A stretch of DNA of 64,000 bases from Leclercia sp. S52 (GCF_039727615.1 NZ_CP152474.1:868001-932000); one strand, 5' to 3'. Counted from the first letter of the stretch, positions 1 through 10,790 are shown. The notes: generated by a model from the letters alone, not told the origin. Translations and numbers: made by a program.

Positions 1-65
1 AAGGCATCGAGAAAGTTGAGACTGACTTCGCAGCAGAAGTTGCTGCAATGTCCAAGCAGTCTTAA
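1..65 (+). CDS. tsf: Elongation factor Ts, C-terminal end (partial)
   Basis: Only the last 20 codons are in the window, read in frame from base 3 to the TAA at 63-65. The peptide ends EVAAMSKQS, which I recognise as the C-terminus of enterobacterial EF-Ts, the guanine nucleotide exchange factor for EF-Tu. The neighbouring pyrH and frr are the expected tsf-pyrH-frr order. A strong terminator follows at once. Confidence 0.93.
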   Translation, partial: GIEKVETDFAAEVAAMSKQS

Positions 66-74
66 TCAGCGAAA

Positions 75-102
75 AGAAGCCGCCTGAGGGCGGCTTCTTT
101 TT
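75..102 (+). terminator. Rho-independent terminator after tsf
   Basis: A perfect 10-bp stem (75-84 with 89-98) closes a TGAG tetraloop and runs into a T tract. It lies 10 bases after the tsf stop and separates tsf from pyrH. Confidence 0.93.
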
Positions 103-215
103 GTGTACGTTATGTGTAAATCAGCCAGATGCCTATAGTGTCTGTGTTGAGATGCGATATATCATGTCGCCAGAATTAACCCCATCTTAATCGTTGACAG
201 TCCCAGGAAAGAAAT

Positions 216-941
216 ATGGCTACCAATGCAAAACCCGTTTACAAACGCATTCTGCTTAAGCTGAGTGGCGAAGCGCTGCAAGGGTCGGAAGGCTTCGGTA
301 TTGACGCAAGCATCCTTGACCGCATGGCGCAGGAAATCAAAGAACTGGTTGAACTGGGCATCCAGGTTGGCGTAGTCATTGGCGGTGGTAACCTTTTCCG
401 TGGCGCGGGTCTGGCAAAAGCAGGCATGAATCGCGTGGTGGGCGACCACATGGGTATGCTGGCAACGGTCATGAATGGCCTGGCTATGCGTGATGCACTG
501 CATCGTGCCTATGTGAATGCACGCCTGATGTCCGCTATTCCGTTGAATGGCGTGTGTGATAACTACAGCTGGGCCGAAGCCATCAGCCTGCTGCGCAACA
601 ACCGCGTGGTGATCCTCTCCGCCGGTACGGGTAACCCGTTCTTTACCACCGATTCAGCGGCCTGCCTGCGCGGTATCGAGATCGAAGCCGATGTGGTACT
701 GAAAGCGACCAAAGTGGATGGCGTGTTTACAGCCGATCCGGCAAAAGATCCTGCTGCGACCATGTACGATCAGCTCTCCTACAGCGAAGTGCTGGATAAA
801 GAGCTGAAAGTGATGGATCTTGCCGCCTTCACGCTGGCTCGCGACCACAAACTGCCGATCCGTGTCTTCAACATGAACAAACCTGGCGCGCTGCGTCGTG
901 TGGTCATGGGTGAAAAAGAAGGCACTTTGATCACGGAATAA
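216..941 (+). CDS. pyrH: Uridylate kinase (UMP kinase)
   Basis: PyrH phosphorylates UMP to UDP with ATP in pyrimidine nucleotide synthesis. It is a cytoplasmic hexamer of the amino-acid kinase fold, unrelated to eukaryotic UMP/CMP kinases. The 241-residue product has the usual length and is nearly identical to the E. coli protein as I know it. The N-terminal KLSGEAL phosphate-binding segment, the glycine-rich GGGNLFRG loop (about residues 57-64) and the [10 protein letters not shown] segment (about 137-146) are visible. The ATG is preceded by an AGGAAAG ribosome site. It lies between the tsf terminator and frr. In E. coli the enzyme is activated by GTP and inhibited by UTP and is essential. 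Confidence 0.98.
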   Translation: MATNAKPVYKRILLKLSGEALQGSEGFGIDASILDRMAQEIKELVELGIQVGVVIGGGNLFRGAGLAKAGMNRVVGDHMGMLATVMNGLAMRDALHRAYVNARLMSAIPLNGVCDNYSWAEAISLLRNNRVVILSAGTGNPFFTTDSAACLRGIEIEADVVLKATKVDGVFTADPAKDPAATMYDQLSYSEVLDKELKVMDLAAFTLARDHKLPIRVFNMNKPGALRRVVMGEKEGTLITE

Positions 942-1108
942 TTTCCGTCGACGATAAATACAGGTAAGATTCCGCTTTACTTTGTAGTGATATCTTACCT
1001 GGACGCGCCTTTGGCGTTGTCATGAATTAAACGCGACTATACTTAGCACACCTGTAGCGATGTGCTGGTGGATAGTCTGCCTGAGACAAGTTTCCAAGGA
1101 TTCGTAAC

Positions 1109-1666
1109 GTGATTAACGACATCAGAAAAGATGCTGAAGTACGCATGGACAAATGCGTAGAAGCGTTCAAAACCCAAATCAGCAAAATCCGTACTGGCCG
1201 TGCTTCTCCAAGCCTGCTGGATGGTATCGTCGTGGAATACTACGGTACGCCAACCCCACTGCGTCAGCTGGCGCAGGTGACGGTAGAAGATACCCGTACG
1301 CTGAAAATCAACGTCTTCGATCGTTCAATGGGCCCGGCCGTTGAGAAAGCCATCATGGCGTCCGATCTGGGTCTGAACCCAAGCTCTGCAGGCACGGATA
1401 TCCGTGTTCCACTGCCAGCGCTGACCGAAGAGCGTCGTAAAGATCTGATCAAAGTGGTACGTGGTGAAGCAGAGCAGGGCCGTGTGGCCGTGCGTAACGT
1501 TCGCCGTGACGCGAACGATAAAGTGAAAGCGCTGCTGAAAGATAAAGAGATCAGCGAAGATGACGATCGCCGCTCTCAGGACGATGTACAGAAACTGACC
1601 GATGCGGCTATCAAGAAACTTGATGCGGCGCTGGCAGAAAAAGAAGCGGAACTGATGCAGTTCTGA
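1109..1666 (+). CDS. frr: Ribosome recycling factor
   Basis: RRF acts with EF-G to split the post-termination 70S complex so that ribosomes can be reused. The 185-residue product equals the family length and contains the conserved KTGRAS-like segment ([12 protein letters not shown]) and the long charged helix near the C-terminus ([16 protein letters not shown]). The start is a GTG with AAGGA eight bases upstream, as in E. coli; no in-frame ATG fits the conserved N-terminus. It is followed by an imperfect hairpin before dxr. Essential in E. coli. Confidence 0.97.
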   Translation: MINDIRKDAEVRMDKCVEAFKTQISKIRTGRASPSLLDGIVVEYYGTPTPLRQLAQVTVEDTRTLKINVFDRSMGPAVEKAIMASDLGLNPSSAGTDIRVPLPALTEERRKDLIKVVRGEAEQGRVAVRNVRRDANDKVKALLKDKEISEDDDRRSQDDVQKLTDAAIKKLDAALAEKEAELMQF

Positions 1667-1684
1667 TTTCTGACGTACTCTGAT

Positions 1685-1729
1685 AAAACGCCGTACAGAA
1701 GGCCCGATGGGCTTTGCTGGCGGCGTTTT
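1685..1729 (+). terminator. Possible terminator hairpin between frr and dxr
   Basis: AAAACGCCG (1685-1693) pairs with CGGCGTTTT (1721-1729), and an inner GGCCC/GGGCT hairpin lies between them. The 3' arm ends in only four T, so termination may be partial. Confidence 0.6.
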
Positions 1730-1761
1730 GCTTTGCTGGTTTCACTACTTCTGGACAATTC

Positions 1762-2961
1762 ATGAAGCAATTAACACTCCTCGGCTCAACCGGCTCTATC
1801 GGTTGCAGCACGCTCGACGTCGTTCGCCACAATCCTGAACACTACACCGTGGCCGCGCTGGTGGCCGGGAAAAACGTTCAGCGTATGGTTGAGCAGTGTC
1901 TCGAGTTTTCGCCACGCTATGCGGTTATGGACGACGAGGAGAGTGCTCGCCAGGTAAAAGCGTTGCTGACAGAGCACAGCAGTCGGACCGAGGTATTAAG
2001 CGGTCAGCAGGCTGCCTGCGACATGGCCGCCCTGGATGACGTAGACCAGGTGATGGCGGCCATCGTGGGTGCTGCAGGCCTGCTGCCGACACTGGCGGCA
2101 ATTGATGCCGGGAAAACGGTGTTGCTGGCCAACAAAGAGTCGCTGGTGACCTGCGGACGCCTGTTTATGGAGGCGGTGAAGCAGCGCGGCGCGCAACTTT
2201 TGCCGGTAGATAGCGAACATAACGCTATTTTTCAGAGTTTACCGCAACCGTTTCAGCAAAACCTGGGGTACGCTGATCTGGAGCAGAATGGTGTCTCTTC
2301 TATCCTGCTTACCGGGTCTGGTGGCCCGTTCCGTGATACGCCATTGTCTGACCTGGTCTCAATGACCCCGGATCAGGCCTGTCGTCATCCGAACTGGTCG
2401 ATGGGGCGTAAAATCTCCGTTGATTCTGCCACCATGATGAATAAAGGTCTGGAATACATTGAAGCCCGCTGGTTGTTTAACGCCTCGGCAGCGCAGATGG
2501 AAGTGTTGATTCACCCGCAGTCGGTGATCCACTCCATGGTCCGTTATCGGGATGGCAGCGTGATGGCGCAGTTGGGCGAACCCGATATGCGTACGCCTAT
2601 CGCCCATACGATGGCGTGGCCCAACCGCGTGGTCTCCGGCGTTAAGCCGCTCGACTTCTGCAAATTAAGTGCGCTGACGTTCAGTGCGCCGGATTATCAG
2701 CGCTATCCGTGCCTGAAGCTGGCAATGGAGGCATTCGAGCAGGGACAAGCGGCGACAACCGCCCTCAATGCGGCGAACGAAATTGCTGTCGCCGCCTTCC
2801 TCGAACAGCGGATCCGCTTTACGGATATCGCTGCGTTGAACCTGTCTGTTCTTGAGGCGATGGATCTACGCGAGCCGCAGAGTGTGGATGATGTGCTGAC
2901 CGTCGATGCGAATGCCAGGCTCACGGCGCAAAAAGCGGTGACGCACCTCGCAAGCTGGTGA
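1762..2961 (+). CDS. dxr: 1-deoxy-D-xylulose 5-phosphate reductoisomerase
   Basis: Dxr converts DXP to 2-C-methyl-D-erythritol 4-phosphate, using NADPH and a divalent metal. This is the committed step of the non-mevalonate isoprenoid pathway and the target of fosmidomycin. The N-terminal LGSTGSIG nucleotide-binding loop is residues 7-14. The metal-site DSEHNA segment and the active-site lid around HPNWSMGRK are present. I chose the ATG at 1762, giving 399 residues against about 398 in E. coli. The open frame extends upstream to 1714, but that extension lies in the hairpin after frr and has no family match. uppS, which uses the pathway's products, follows. Confidence 0.97.
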   Translation: MKQLTLLGSTGSIGCSTLDVVRHNPEHYTVAALVAGKNVQRMVEQCLEFSPRYAVMDDEESARQVKALLTEHSSRTEVLSGQQAACDMAALDDVDQVMAAIVGAAGLLPTLAAIDAGKTVLLANKESLVTCGRLFMEAVKQRGAQLLPVDSEHNAIFQSLPQPFQQNLGYADLEQNGVSSILLTGSGGPFRDTPLSDLVSMTPDQACRHPNWSMGRKISVDSATMMNKGLEYIEARWLFNASAAQMEVLIHPQSVIHSMVRYRDGSVMAQLGEPDMRTPIAHTMAWPNRVVSGVKPLDFCKLSALTFSAPDYQRYPCLKLAMEAFEQGQAATTALNAANEIAVAAFLEQRIRFTDIAALNLSVLEAMDLREPQSVDDVLTVDANARLTAQKAVTHLASW

Positions 2962-3060
2962 TAATCCAGCCGCGTGTGGTCATGCTATTTGTTAGCGTTG
3001 GGCTTCAGTGATATAGTCTGCGCCACCTGATTACGGGTAGTTGACGTTACGTGGTCAGGT

Positions 3061-3086
3061 AAGCCGTGGTATGACACGGCTTTTTT
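3061..3086 (+). terminator. Terminator between dxr and uppS
   Basis: AGCCGTG (3062-3068) pairs with CACGGCT (3075-3081) over a six-base loop and is followed by six T. It is placed upstream of the uppS start and would limit read-through from dxr. Confidence 0.85.
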
Positions 3087-3146
3087 ACGTAAAGGCTTCA
3101 GTATTCCTGAGTACCGTTAAATCCTTTCAGGGACCAAAAACGCGTT

Positions 3147-3905
3147 ATGTTGTCTGCGAATCAACCAATAAGCGAGAACTTGCCAGCACATGGCTGTCGT
3201 CATGTAGCAATCATCATGGATGGCAATGGCCGCTGGGCGAAAAGACAAGGGAAGATCCGAGCCTTTGGGCATAAAGCTGGGGCGAAATCTGTGCGCCGCG
3301 CCGTTTCTTTTGCCGCCAATAACGGCATTGACGCGTTAACGCTCTATGCTTTCAGCAGTGAAAACTGGAATCGACCTGCGCAGGAAGTTAGCGCGTTGAT
3401 GGAATTGTTCGTGTGGGCGCTCGACAGCGAAGTAAAAAGCCTGCACCGCCACAACGTTCGCCTGCGTATTATCGGCGATACCAGTCGTTTTAACTCACGT
3501 CTCCAGGAACGCATTCGTAAAGCGGAAGCGTTGACCGGTCAAAACACCGGCTTAACGCTCAATATCGCGGCGAATTATGGCGGACGTTGGGATATTGTCC
3601 AGGGTGTACGGCATTTGGCTGAACAGGTTCAGGAAGGGCTATTACAGCCGGACCAGATTGATGAAGAGGCGCTGAGTCAGCAAATCTGCATGAGTGAACT
3701 GACACCCGTGGATTTAGTAATTAGGACAGGGGGAGAACATCGCATCAGTAACTTTTTGCTGTGGCAAATTGCCTACGCCGAACTTTACTTTACAGATGTT
3801 CTTTGGCCCGATTTTGATGAACAAGACTTTGAAGGTGCGCTGCATGCCTTTGCCAATCGAGAGCGTCGTTTCGGTGGTACCGAGCCTGGTGGCGACAACG
3901 CCTGA
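3147..3905 (+). CDS. uppS: Undecaprenyl diphosphate synthase (cis-prenyltransferase)
   Basis: UppS (IspU) adds eight isopentenyl units to farnesyl diphosphate to make the C55 carrier lipid used for peptidoglycan and O-antigen synthesis. The 252-residue product shows the catalytic MDGNGRWA motif near residues 25-32, FSSENW, and the C-terminal [13 protein letters not shown] signature. The ATG at 3147 begins MLSANQ, one residue shorter than the E. coli MMLSATQ start. cdsA begins 12 bases after the stop, so the two are probably co-transcribed, as in the E. coli lipid/outer-membrane operon. Essential in E. coli. Confidence 0.97.
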   Translation: MLSANQPISENLPAHGCRHVAIIMDGNGRWAKRQGKIRAFGHKAGAKSVRRAVSFAANNGIDALTLYAFSSENWNRPAQEVSALMELFVWALDSEVKSLHRHNVRLRIIGDTSRFNSRLQERIRKAEALTGQNTGLTLNIAANYGGRWDIVQGVRHLAEQVQEGLLQPDQIDEEALSQQICMSELTPVDLVIRTGGEHRISNFLLWQIAYAELYFTDVLWPDFDEQDFEGALHAFANRERRFGGTEPGGDNA

Positions 3906-3917
3906 TGGGGGTAGCTT

Positions 3918-4776
3918 TTGCTGAAGTATCGCCTGATTTCTGCGTTTGTTTTAATACCTGTTGTCATCGCGGCGCTGTTTTTACTGCCACCGGTGGGCTT
4001 CGCTATTGTCACACTGGTCGTGTGCATGCTGGCAGCGTGGGAATGGGGGCAGCTTAGCGGCTTTACCTCGCGTTCTCAGCGGGTATGGCTGGCGGTGCTG
4101 TGTGGGCTGATGCTGGCGCTGATGCTCTTTATGCTGCCAGAGTACCATCACAATATTCATCAGCCGATAATAGCGGGTTCGCTCTGGCTTTCGCTGGGAT
4201 GGTGGCTGGCAGCACTGCTGCTGGTGCTCTTCTATCCCGGCTCTGCGTCGCTATGGCGTAATTCTAAAATAATGCGCCTTTGCTTTGGGCTGTTCACCAT
4301 CGTTCCTTTCTTCTGGGGAATGCTTGCCCTCCGTACCTGGCACTACGACGACAACCCTTACAGCGGGGCGTTATGGCTGCTTTATGTCATGATTCTCGTT
4401 TGGGGGGGCTGACTCTGGCGCCTATATGTTTGGTAAACTGTTTGGCAAACATAAACTGGCGCCAAAGGTCTCTCCTGGGAAAACCTGGCAGGGCTTTATC
4501 GGCGGGCTGTTTACAGCGGCGATTATCTCCTGGGGTTATGGCGTATGGGCCAACCTTGAGGTCGCACCGGCAACATTATTGGTCTGTTCTATTGTCGCAG
4601 CGCTGGCTTCCGTGCTGGGTGATTTGACCGAAAGTATGTTTAAGCGTGAAGCAGGGATCAAAGACAGTGGCAATCTTATTCCAGGGCACGGCGGTATCCT
4701 GGATCGCATAGACAGCCTGACGGCGGCAGTTCCCGTGTTTGCTTGCCTGTTTTTGCTGGTGTTTGGGACGATTTAA
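3918..4776 (+). CDS. cdsA: Phosphatidate cytidylyltransferase, frameshifted by an apparent extra G
   Basis: CdsA makes CDP-diacylglycerol from CTP and phosphatidic acid in the inner membrane, the precursor of all major phospholipids. It starts at a TTG with the E. coli-like [10 protein letters not shown] sequence. The first frame ends after 164 residues at 4410-4412 because a run of seven G (4402-4408) replaces the expected six. From there the next frame reads [10 protein letters not shown] and continues to the end, including the family signature [15 protein letters not shown]. With one G removed the product is 285 residues, exactly the E. coli length. Multiple hydrophobic segments fit an integral membrane enzyme. 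CdsA is essential in E. coli, so I take the break to be a sequencing or assembly error. Confidence 0.94.
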
Positions 4777-4787
4777 CGGAAGGTTTT

Positions 4788-6140
4788 ATGCTTAGCATTC
4801 TCTGGAATCTGGCGGCGTTCATTGTTGCACTGGGTGTACTTATCACGGTGCATGAATTTGGCCATTTCTGGGTTGCTCGGCGCTGTGGCGTACGGGTAGA
4901 GCGCTTTTCAATTGGCTTTGGGAAAGCGCTCTGGCGTCGTAACGATCGCCACGGCACAGAATTTATTATTGCCCTTATCCCACTCGGCGGCTACGTCAAA
5001 ATGTTGGATGAGCGCGTAGAGCCAGTGGCGCCCGAAGTGCGCCACTACGCGTTCAACAACAAAACCGTCGGCCAGCGCGCCGCGATCATTGCTGCCGGTC
5101 CGGTGGCAAACTTCATCTTCGCCATCTTTGCCTACTGGCTGGTGTTTATCATCGGTGTCCCTGGCGTTCGTCCGGTTGTTGGCGAAATTACACCCAACTC
5201 CATCGCGGCAAGCGCGCAAATTAATCCGGGCATGGAACTTAAAGCGATTGATGGCATCGAAACCCCTGATTGGGATGCCGTGCGGTTACAACTGGTTGCC
5301 AAAATTGGTGACGAGCAGACCACCGTCAGCGTGTCACCTTTCGGTTCCAGTACGCGTCAGGATAAAATCCTGAATTTACGCAACTGGACCTTTGAGCCAG
5401 ATAAGGAAGATCCCGTTGCGGCGCTAGGCATTCGTCCACGCGGCCCACAGATTGAACCGGTGCTGGCAGAAGTCCAGTCTGATTCCGCAGCGCGTAAAGC
5501 AGGTTTGCAAGCGGGCGACAGGATCGTTAAAGTCGATGGTCAACCTTTAACGCAGTGGATGACCTTTGTTACTCTGGTGCGTGATAATCCAGGTACGCCG
5601 CTGGCGCTGGAGATAGAAAGGCAGGGGAGCCCGCTCTCCTTAACGCTTATCCCGGATACCAAACCGGGCGGTGGAAAGGCAGAAGGGTTTGCAGGCGTAG
5701 TGCCGAAAGTGATCCCGCTGCCTGATGAGTACAAGACAATACGCCAGTATGGGCCGTTCAGTGCCATCCTTGAAGCCACGGATAAAACATGGCAACTGAT
5801 GAAACTGACCGTGCAAATGCTGGGGAAATTGATTACCGGTGACGTAAAACTGAACAACCTCAGTGGGCCGATTTCGATCGCTCAGGGGGCTGGGATGTCA
5901 GCAGAGTTCGGGGTGATTTACTATCTCATGTTTCTTGCGCTCATTAGCGTGAACCTCGGGATAATCAACCTGTTCCCACTGCCTGTTTTAGACGGGGGTC
6001 ATCTGCTGTTTTTAGCGATTGAGAAGCTAAAAGGCGGGCCGGTATCCGAGCGAGTTCAAGACTTTAGTTATCGCATTGGTTCGATTTTACTGGTGCTGTT
6101 AATGGGGCTTGCACTTTTCAATGATTTCTCTCGGTTGTAA
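4788..6140 (+). CDS. rseP: Site-2 intramembrane zinc metalloprotease RseP
   Basis: RseP cuts the anti-sigma factor RseA within the membrane after DegS has cut it, releasing sigma-E during envelope stress; it also clears remnant signal peptides. The HEFGH zinc motif is residues 22-26 in the first membrane segment. A pair of PDZ domains lies in the periplasmic middle part, and the third zinc ligand sits in PVLDGGHLL near the C-terminus. The ATG at 4788 follows GGAAGG and gives 450 residues, the E. coli length. The open frame reaches back to 4743, but this overlaps cdsA. The gene lies directly upstream of bamA, whose product's substrates feed the same stress pathway. Confidence 0.97.
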   Translation: MLSILWNLAAFIVALGVLITVHEFGHFWVARRCGVRVERFSIGFGKALWRRNDRHGTEFIIALIPLGGYVKMLDERVEPVAPEVRHYAFNNKTVGQRAAIIAAGPVANFIFAIFAYWLVFIIGVPGVRPVVGEITPNSIAASAQINPGMELKAIDGIETPDWDAVRLQLVAKIGDEQTTVSVSPFGSSTRQDKILNLRNWTFEPDKEDPVAALGIRPRGPQIEPVLAEVQSDSAARKAGLQAGDRIVKVDGQPLTQWMTFVTLVRDNPGTPLALEIERQGSPLSLTLIPDTKPGGGKAEGFAGVVPKVIPLPDEYKTIRQYGPFSAILEATDKTWQLMKLTVQMLGKLITGDVKLNNLSGPISIAQGAGMSAEFGVIYYLMFLALISVNLGIINLFPLPVLDGGHLLFLAIEKLKGGPVSERVQDFSYRIGSILLVLLMGLALFNDFSRL

Positions 6141-6169
6141 GAGAGTGTTAGGAAGAACGCATAATAACG

Positions 6170-8587
6170 ATGGCGATGAAAAAGTTGCTCATAGCGTCGC
6201 TGCTGTTTAGCAGCGCGACCGTATACGGTGCTGACGGGTTCGTAGTGAAAGATATTCATTTCGAAGGCCTTCAGCGTGTCGCCGTTGGTGCGGCCCTCCT
6301 CAGTATGCCAGTGCGCCCAGGCGACACGGTTAATGATGAAGACATTAGTAATACCATTCGCGCCCTGTTTGCCACCGGCAACTTCGAGGACGTTCGCGTT
6401 CTGCGCGATGGTGACACGCTGCTGGTTCAGGTAAAAGAGCGTCCAACGATTGCCAGCATCACCTTCTCCGGCAACAAGTCGGTGAAAGATGACATGCTCA
6501 AGCAAAATCTTGAGGCCTCTGGCGTGCGTGTCGGCGAATCTCTGGATCGCACCACCCTCTCTGATATCGAGAAAGGGCTGGAAGATTTCTACTACAGCGT
6601 CGGTAAATACAGCGCGAGCGTGAAGGCGGTGGTGACTCCGCTGCCACGTAATCGTGTCGATCTGAAGCTGGTGTTCCAGGAAGGCGTTTCCGCGAAGATT
6701 CAGCAGATCAACATCGTCGGTAACCATGCATTCAGCACCGATGAGCTGATCTCCACCTTCCAGCTGCGTGACGAAGTGCCGTGGTGGAACGTGGTGGGCG
6801 ACCGCAAATACCAGAAACAGAAACTGGCGGGCGATCTCGAGACCTTGCGCAGCTACTATCTGGACCGCGGCTACGCGCGCTTCAACATCGACTCGACGCA
6901 GGTCAGCCTGACGCCGGACAAAAAAGGCATCTACATCACCGTTAACATTACCGAAGGCGATCAGTACAAGCTTTCTGGTGTGGAAGTGAGTGGTAACCTC
7001 GCGGGTCACTCTGCCGAGATCGAAAGCCTGACCAAACTGCAGCCGGGTGAACTCTATAGCGGCGCGAAAGTGACCAAAATGGAAGACGGCATTAAAAAGC
7101 TGCTCGGCCGTTATGGTTATGCTTACCCGCGCGTGCAGACTCAGCCTGAAATCAACGATACGGATAAAACCGTTAAGCTCCACGTTAACGTCGATGCGGG
7201 TAACCGTTTCTACGTACGTAAGATCCGCTTCGAAGGCAACGATACCTCTAAAGATGCCGTTCTGCGCCGCGAAATGCGCCAGATGGAAGGGGCGTGGCTG
7301 GGCAGCGATCTGGTCGATCAGGGTAAAGAGCGTCTGAACCGTCTGGGTTATTTCGAAACCGTCGACACTGACACGCAGCGCGTGCCGGGTAAACCGGACC
7401 AGGTAGACGTCGTCTACAAGGTCAAAGAGCGTAATACCGGTAGCTTCAACTTTGGTGTCGGTTACGGCACGGAAAGTGGCGTCAGCTTCCAGGTGGGCGT
7501 GCAGCAGGATAACTGGTTAGGCACCGGCTATTCTGTGGGTATCAACGGTACCAAGAACGACTACCAGACCTACTCTGAACTCTCCGTTACTAACCCTTAC
7601 TTCACCGTTGATGGTGTAAGTCTGGGTGGTCGTATCTTCTATAACGACTTTAAAGCGGATGATGCGGACCTGTCTTCGTATACCAACAAAAGCTACGGTG
7701 TTGATGGTACGCTCGGCTTCCCGATTAACGAGTACAACACTCTGCGTGCTGGCTTAGGTTATGTGCATAACGACCTGTCCAACATGCAGCCGCAGGTAGC
7801 AATGTGGCGTTATCTGGACTCTATCGGACAGTCTGCCAGCACCTCGAATGATGACAACGGCTTTGCCGCAGATGACTTCACCTTCAACTATGGCTGGACG
7901 TACAACCGCCTCGACCGTGGTTTCTTCCCGACCGAAGGTTCGCGCGTCAACCTGAACGGTAAAGTCACGGTTCCGGGCTCTGATAATGAGTTCTATAAAG
8001 TCACCCTCGATACCGCGTCCTACTTCCCGATCGACGAAGATCATAAATGGGTCGTTCTGGGTCGTACGCGCTGGGGTTACGGCGACGGCTTAGGTGGTAA
8101 AGAGTTGCCATTCTATGAGAACTTCTACGCGGGCGGCTCAAGCACCGTACGTGGCTTCCAGTCCAACAACATTGGTCCGAAAGCCGCATATTACGGCGGA
8201 AACGACGAAGATAACTGCGATAAGGCTTCATCGAGCGAAGTCTGTAGCTCTGATGATGCAGTCGGTGGTAACGCCATGGGCGTCGCCAGCCTGGAGTTTA
8301 TTACTCCTACGCCGTTTATCAGCGATAAGTATGCCAATTCCGTACGTACCTCCTTCTTCCTGGATGCGGGTACCGTATGGGATACTAACTGGGAAAATAC
8401 CAGTGCGACCAGAGCTGCAGGCATTCCGGACTACAGCGATCCGAGCAATATTCGTATGTCTGCCGGTCTCGCACTACAATGGATGTCACCGCTGGGGCCG
8501 TTGGTCTTCTCCTACGCCCAGCCGTTTAAGAAATACGAGGGAGACAAAGCGGAGCAGTTCCAGTTTAACATTGGTAAAACCTGGTAA
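6170..8587 (+). CDS. bamA: Outer membrane protein assembly factor BamA
   Basis: BamA is the central beta-barrel of the BAM complex, which folds and inserts outer-membrane proteins. The 805-residue precursor has a signal peptide cut after VYG (about residue 20), then five periplasmic POTRA repeats to about residue 420, then a 16-strand barrel ending in the aromatic NIGKTW. The conserved VRGF of extracellular loop 6 is at residues 660-663. Loop 6 keeps its cysteine pair (about residues 683 and 692) but is shorter than in E. coli, which accounts for the 5-residue difference from 810. It lies between rseP and skp, both linked to outer-membrane protein quality control. Essential in E. coli. Confidence 0.98.
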   Translation: MAMKKLLIASLLFSSATVYGADGFVVKDIHFEGLQRVAVGAALLSMPVRPGDTVNDEDISNTIRALFATGNFEDVRVLRDGDTLLVQVKERPTIASITFSGNKSVKDDMLKQNLEASGVRVGESLDRTTLSDIEKGLEDFYYSVGKYSASVKAVVTPLPRNRVDLKLVFQEGVSAKIQQINIVGNHAFSTDELISTFQLRDEVPWWNVVGDRKYQKQKLAGDLETLRSYYLDRGYARFNIDSTQVSLTPDKKGIYITVNITEGDQYKLSGVEVSGNLAGHSAEIESLTKLQPGELYSGAKVTKMEDGIKKLLGRYGYAYPRVQTQPEINDTDKTVKLHVNVDAGNRFYVRKIRFEGNDTSKDAVLRREMRQMEGAWLGSDLVDQGKERLNRLGYFETVDTDTQRVPGKPDQVDVVYKVKERNTGSFNFGVGYGTESGVSFQVGVQQDNWLGTGYSVGINGTKNDYQTYSELSVTNPYFTVDGVSLGGRIFYNDFKADDADLSSYTNKSYGVDGTLGFPINEYNTLRAGLGYVHNDLSNMQPQVAMWRYLDSIGQSASTSNDDNGFAADDFTFNYGWTYNRLDRGFFPTEGSRVNLNGKVTVPGSDNEFYKVTLDTASYFPIDEDHKWVVLGRTRWGYGDGLGGKELPFYENFYAGGSSTVRGFQSNNIGPKAAYYGGNDEDNCDKASSSEVCSSDDAVGGNAMGVASLEFITPTPFISDKYANSVRTSFFLDAGTVWDTNWENTSATRAAGIPDYSDPSNIRMSAGLALQWMSPLGPLVFSYAQPFKKYEGDKAEQFQFNIGKTW

Positions 8588-8666
8588 TTGTCCGTCGCAA
8601 TGGAATGCGTTGGCAGTGTAGCGCTGACAACTGGCGATCGCAGGATCGCCTTGCCACGCAAAGAAC

Positions 8667-8682
8667 GGTACCTTCGGGTACC
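8667..8682 (+). other. UUCG-loop hairpin between bamA and skp
   Basis: GGTACC (8667-8672) and GGTACC (8677-8682) form a perfect 6-bp stem over a TTCG tetraloop, followed within 20 bases by the skp ribosome site TAAGGAG. There is no T tract, so it is not a terminator. It may stabilise the 3' end of processed bamA RNA or tune skp translation (inference). Confidence 0.6.
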
Positions 8683-8705
8683 AATGGGATGGTAAGGAGT
8701 TAATT

Positions 8706-9200
8706 GTGAAAAAGTGGTTATTAGCTGCAGGTCTCGGTTTAGCGATGGCAACTTCTGCTCAGGCAGCGGACAAAATTGCAATCGTCAATATGGGTAACTT
8801 GTTCCAGCAGGTTGCGCAGAAAACAGGTGTTTCTGCCACTCTGGAAAACGAGTTCAAAGGCCGTGCAAGCGAACTGCAGGGTATGGAAAAAGATCTGCAA
8901 TCCAAAATGCAGCGTCTGCAGCGCGATGGTTCTACCATGAAAGCGAGCGACCGTAGCAAACTGGAAAAAGACGTAATGGCTCAGCGTCAGACTTTCTCTC
9001 AGAAAGCGCAAGCTTTTGAGCAGGATCGTCAGCGCCGTTCTAACGAAGAACGTGGCAAGCTGGTTACCCGTATCCAGTCCGCTGTGAAAGCTGTTGCCGC
9101 CGATCAGAACATCGATCTGGTTGTTGATGGCAACGCTGTTGCATTCAACAGCAGCGATGTTAAAGACATCACCGCTGATGTCCTGAAACAGGTTAAATAA
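8706..9200 (+). CDS. skp: Periplasmic chaperone Skp (OmpH)
   Basis: Skp is a trimeric chaperone that holds unfolded outer-membrane proteins in the periplasm on their way to BAM. A 20-residue signal peptide ends SAQA before ADKIAI. The rest is mainly long charged helices that form the tentacles of the jellyfish-shaped trimer. It starts at GTG, with TAAGGAG upstream. The product is 164 residues, three more than the 161 of E. coli; the extra residues fall in the helical arm around QRDGST. lpxD follows after 3 bases, indicating one transcript. Confidence 0.96.
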   Translation: MKKWLLAAGLGLAMATSAQAADKIAIVNMGNLFQQVAQKTGVSATLENEFKGRASELQGMEKDLQSKMQRLQRDGSTMKASDRSKLEKDVMAQRQTFSQKAQAFEQDRQRRSNEERGKLVTRIQSAVKAVAADQNIDLVVDGNAVAFNSSDVKDITADVLKQVK

Positions 9201-9203
9201 GTA

Positions 9204-10229
9204 ATGCCTTCAATTCGACTCGCTGATTTAGCTCAGCAGTTGGATGCAGAATTACACGGTGATGGCGATATCGTCATCACCGCTGTTGCGTCCATGCAGT
9301 CTGCTAAAGCAGGCACTATCACCTTCATGGTAAGCCCGAAGTACCGTGAACATCTGGCGCTTTGCCAGGCGTCTGCTGTCGTACTGACGCAGGACGATTT
9401 GCTGTTTGCCGCAGGTGCTGCGCTGGTAGTGAAGAATCCCTACCTGACGTATGCCCGTATGGCACAAATTCTTGATACCACGCCGCAGCCGGCACAGAAC
9501 ATCGCACCCAGTGCGGTGATTGATCCGACGGCGCAGCTGGGTAACAACGTATCAATTGGTGCTAATGCGGTTATCGAATCAGACGTCGTGCTGGGCGATA
9601 ACGTGGTGATTGGTGCCGGTTGCTTCGTGGGTAAAAAAACAAAAATTGGTGCAGGCTCCCGCCTGTGGGCCAATGTCTCCGTTTACCATGAGATCGAAAT
9701 CGGTCAACACTGCCTGATCCAGTCCAGCACCGTCATTGGCGCGGATGGTTTCGGGTATGCGAACGATCGTGGTAACTGGGTGAAGATCCCGCAGCTGGGC
9801 CGGGTGATCATCGGCGATCGCGTCGAAATTGGCGCATGCACTACCATTGACCGTGGTGCGCTTGATGACACGATTATCGGTAATGGTGTTATCATCGATA
9901 ACCAGTGCCAGATTGCACATAACGTTGTGATTGGCGACAATACCGCGGTTGCCGGTGGCGTTATTATGGCAGGCAGCCTGAAGATTGGCCGTTACTGTAT
10001 GATTGGCGGTGCCAGCGTCATTAACGGGCATATGGAAATATGCGATAAAGTCACGGTTACAGGGATGGGCATGGTTATGCGTCCTATCACCGAACCGGGC
10101 GTCTACTCCTCAGGCATACCGTTGCAGCCTAACAAGGCGTGGCGTAAAACTGCTGCCCTGGTGATGAATATTGATGATATGAGCAAGCGCCTCAAGGCTA
10201 TTGAGCGCAAAATCGATCAACAAGACTAA
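9204..10229 (+). CDS. lpxD: UDP-3-O-(3-hydroxymyristoyl)glucosamine N-acyltransferase
   Basis: LpxD performs the third step of lipid A synthesis, adding a second hydroxyacyl chain from acyl-ACP to the deacetylated glucosamine. The 341-residue length matches E. coli. An N-terminal uridine-binding domain (about 1-100) is followed by a left-handed parallel beta helix of hexapeptide repeats (about 105-300) and a C-terminal helical tail. The catalytic histidine lies in the QIAHNVVIG segment. It begins 3 bases after skp and heads the lpxD-fabZ-lpxA-lpxB series. Essential in E. coli. Confidence 0.97.
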   Translation: MPSIRLADLAQQLDAELHGDGDIVITAVASMQSAKAGTITFMVSPKYREHLALCQASAVVLTQDDLLFAAGAALVVKNPYLTYARMAQILDTTPQPAQNIAPSAVIDPTAQLGNNVSIGANAVIESDVVLGDNVVIGAGCFVGKKTKIGAGSRLWANVSVYHEIEIGQHCLIQSSTVIGADGFGYANDRGNWVKIPQLGRVIIGDRVEIGACTTIDRGALDDTIIGNGVIIDNQCQIAHNVVIGDNTAVAGGVIMAGSLKIGRYCMIGGASVINGHMEICDKVTVTGMGMVMRPITEPGVYSSGIPLQPNKAWRKTAALVMNIDDMSKRLKAIERKIDQQD

Positions 10230-10257
10230 GCGTTCACCCGATTAACGCACACTTCCC

Positions 10258-10289
10258 GGCCTGTCGGCTTTCTTATAAACCGGCAGGCC
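10258..10289 (+). other. Intra-operon hairpin between lpxD and fabZ
   Basis: A 10-bp stem (10258-10267 with 10280-10289, one G-T pair) spans a 12-base loop and is followed by the AT-rich GTGTTATTATT. It could act as a weak attenuator or an RNA stability element; there is no proper T tract. Confidence 0.5.
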
Positions 10290-10331
10290 GTGTTATTATT
10301 GCCATTCAGATATTTTGACAGGAAGAGTATT

Positions 10332-10787
10332 TTGACTACTGACACTCATACTCTGCATATTGAAGAGATTTTAGAACTTCTGCCGCACCGCTACCCGTTT
10401 TTGCTGGTAGACCGTGTGCTGGATTTTGAAGAAGGTCGTTTTCTGCGCGCAGTGAAAAATGTTTCTGTAAACGAGCCATTCTTCCAGGGGCATTTCCCTG
10501 GGAAGCCTATCTTCCCGGGCGTATTGATCCTGGAAGCGATGGCTCAGGCTACCGGTATTCTGGCGTTTAAAAGCGTTGGTAAACTGGAGCCGGGTGAGCT
10601 GTATTACTTCGCAGGTATCGACGAAGCGCGCTTTAAGCGCCCGGTTGTGCCTGGTGATCAGATGATCATGGAAGTGACTTTTGAAAAAACGCGTCGTGGC
10701 CTGACTCGCTTTAAAGGCGTAGCTCTGGTTGACGGCAAAGTTGTTTGCGAAGCAACCATGATGTGTGCGCGTAGCCGGGAGGCCTGA
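10332..10787 (+). CDS. fabZ: 3-hydroxyacyl-ACP dehydratase FabZ
   Basis: FabZ dehydrates 3-hydroxyacyl-ACP in fatty acid elongation and competes with LpxA and LpxD for the 3-hydroxymyristoyl-ACP pool. The hot-dog fold signature [14 protein letters not shown] carries the catalytic histidine, and the glutamate is in LILEAMAQ. I start at TTG 10332, which reads MTTDTHTL as in E. coli and has AGGAAGAG upstream; this gives 151 residues. The 165-residue open frame beginning at 10290 is not supported by the family. lpxA starts 3 bases after the stop. Confidence 0.96.
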   Translation: MTTDTHTLHIEEILELLPHRYPFLLVDRVLDFEEGRFLRAVKNVSVNEPFFQGHFPGKPIFPGVLILEAMAQATGILAFKSVGKLEPGELYYFAGIDEARFKRPVVPGDQMIMEVTFEKTRRGLTRFKGVALVDGKVVCEATMMCARSREA

Positions 10788-10790
10788 TAC

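Noticed and set aside
6068..7183. 371-codon open frame antisense to bamA
   Set aside because: It is opposite the POTRA region of bamA; no start context or recognisable domain.
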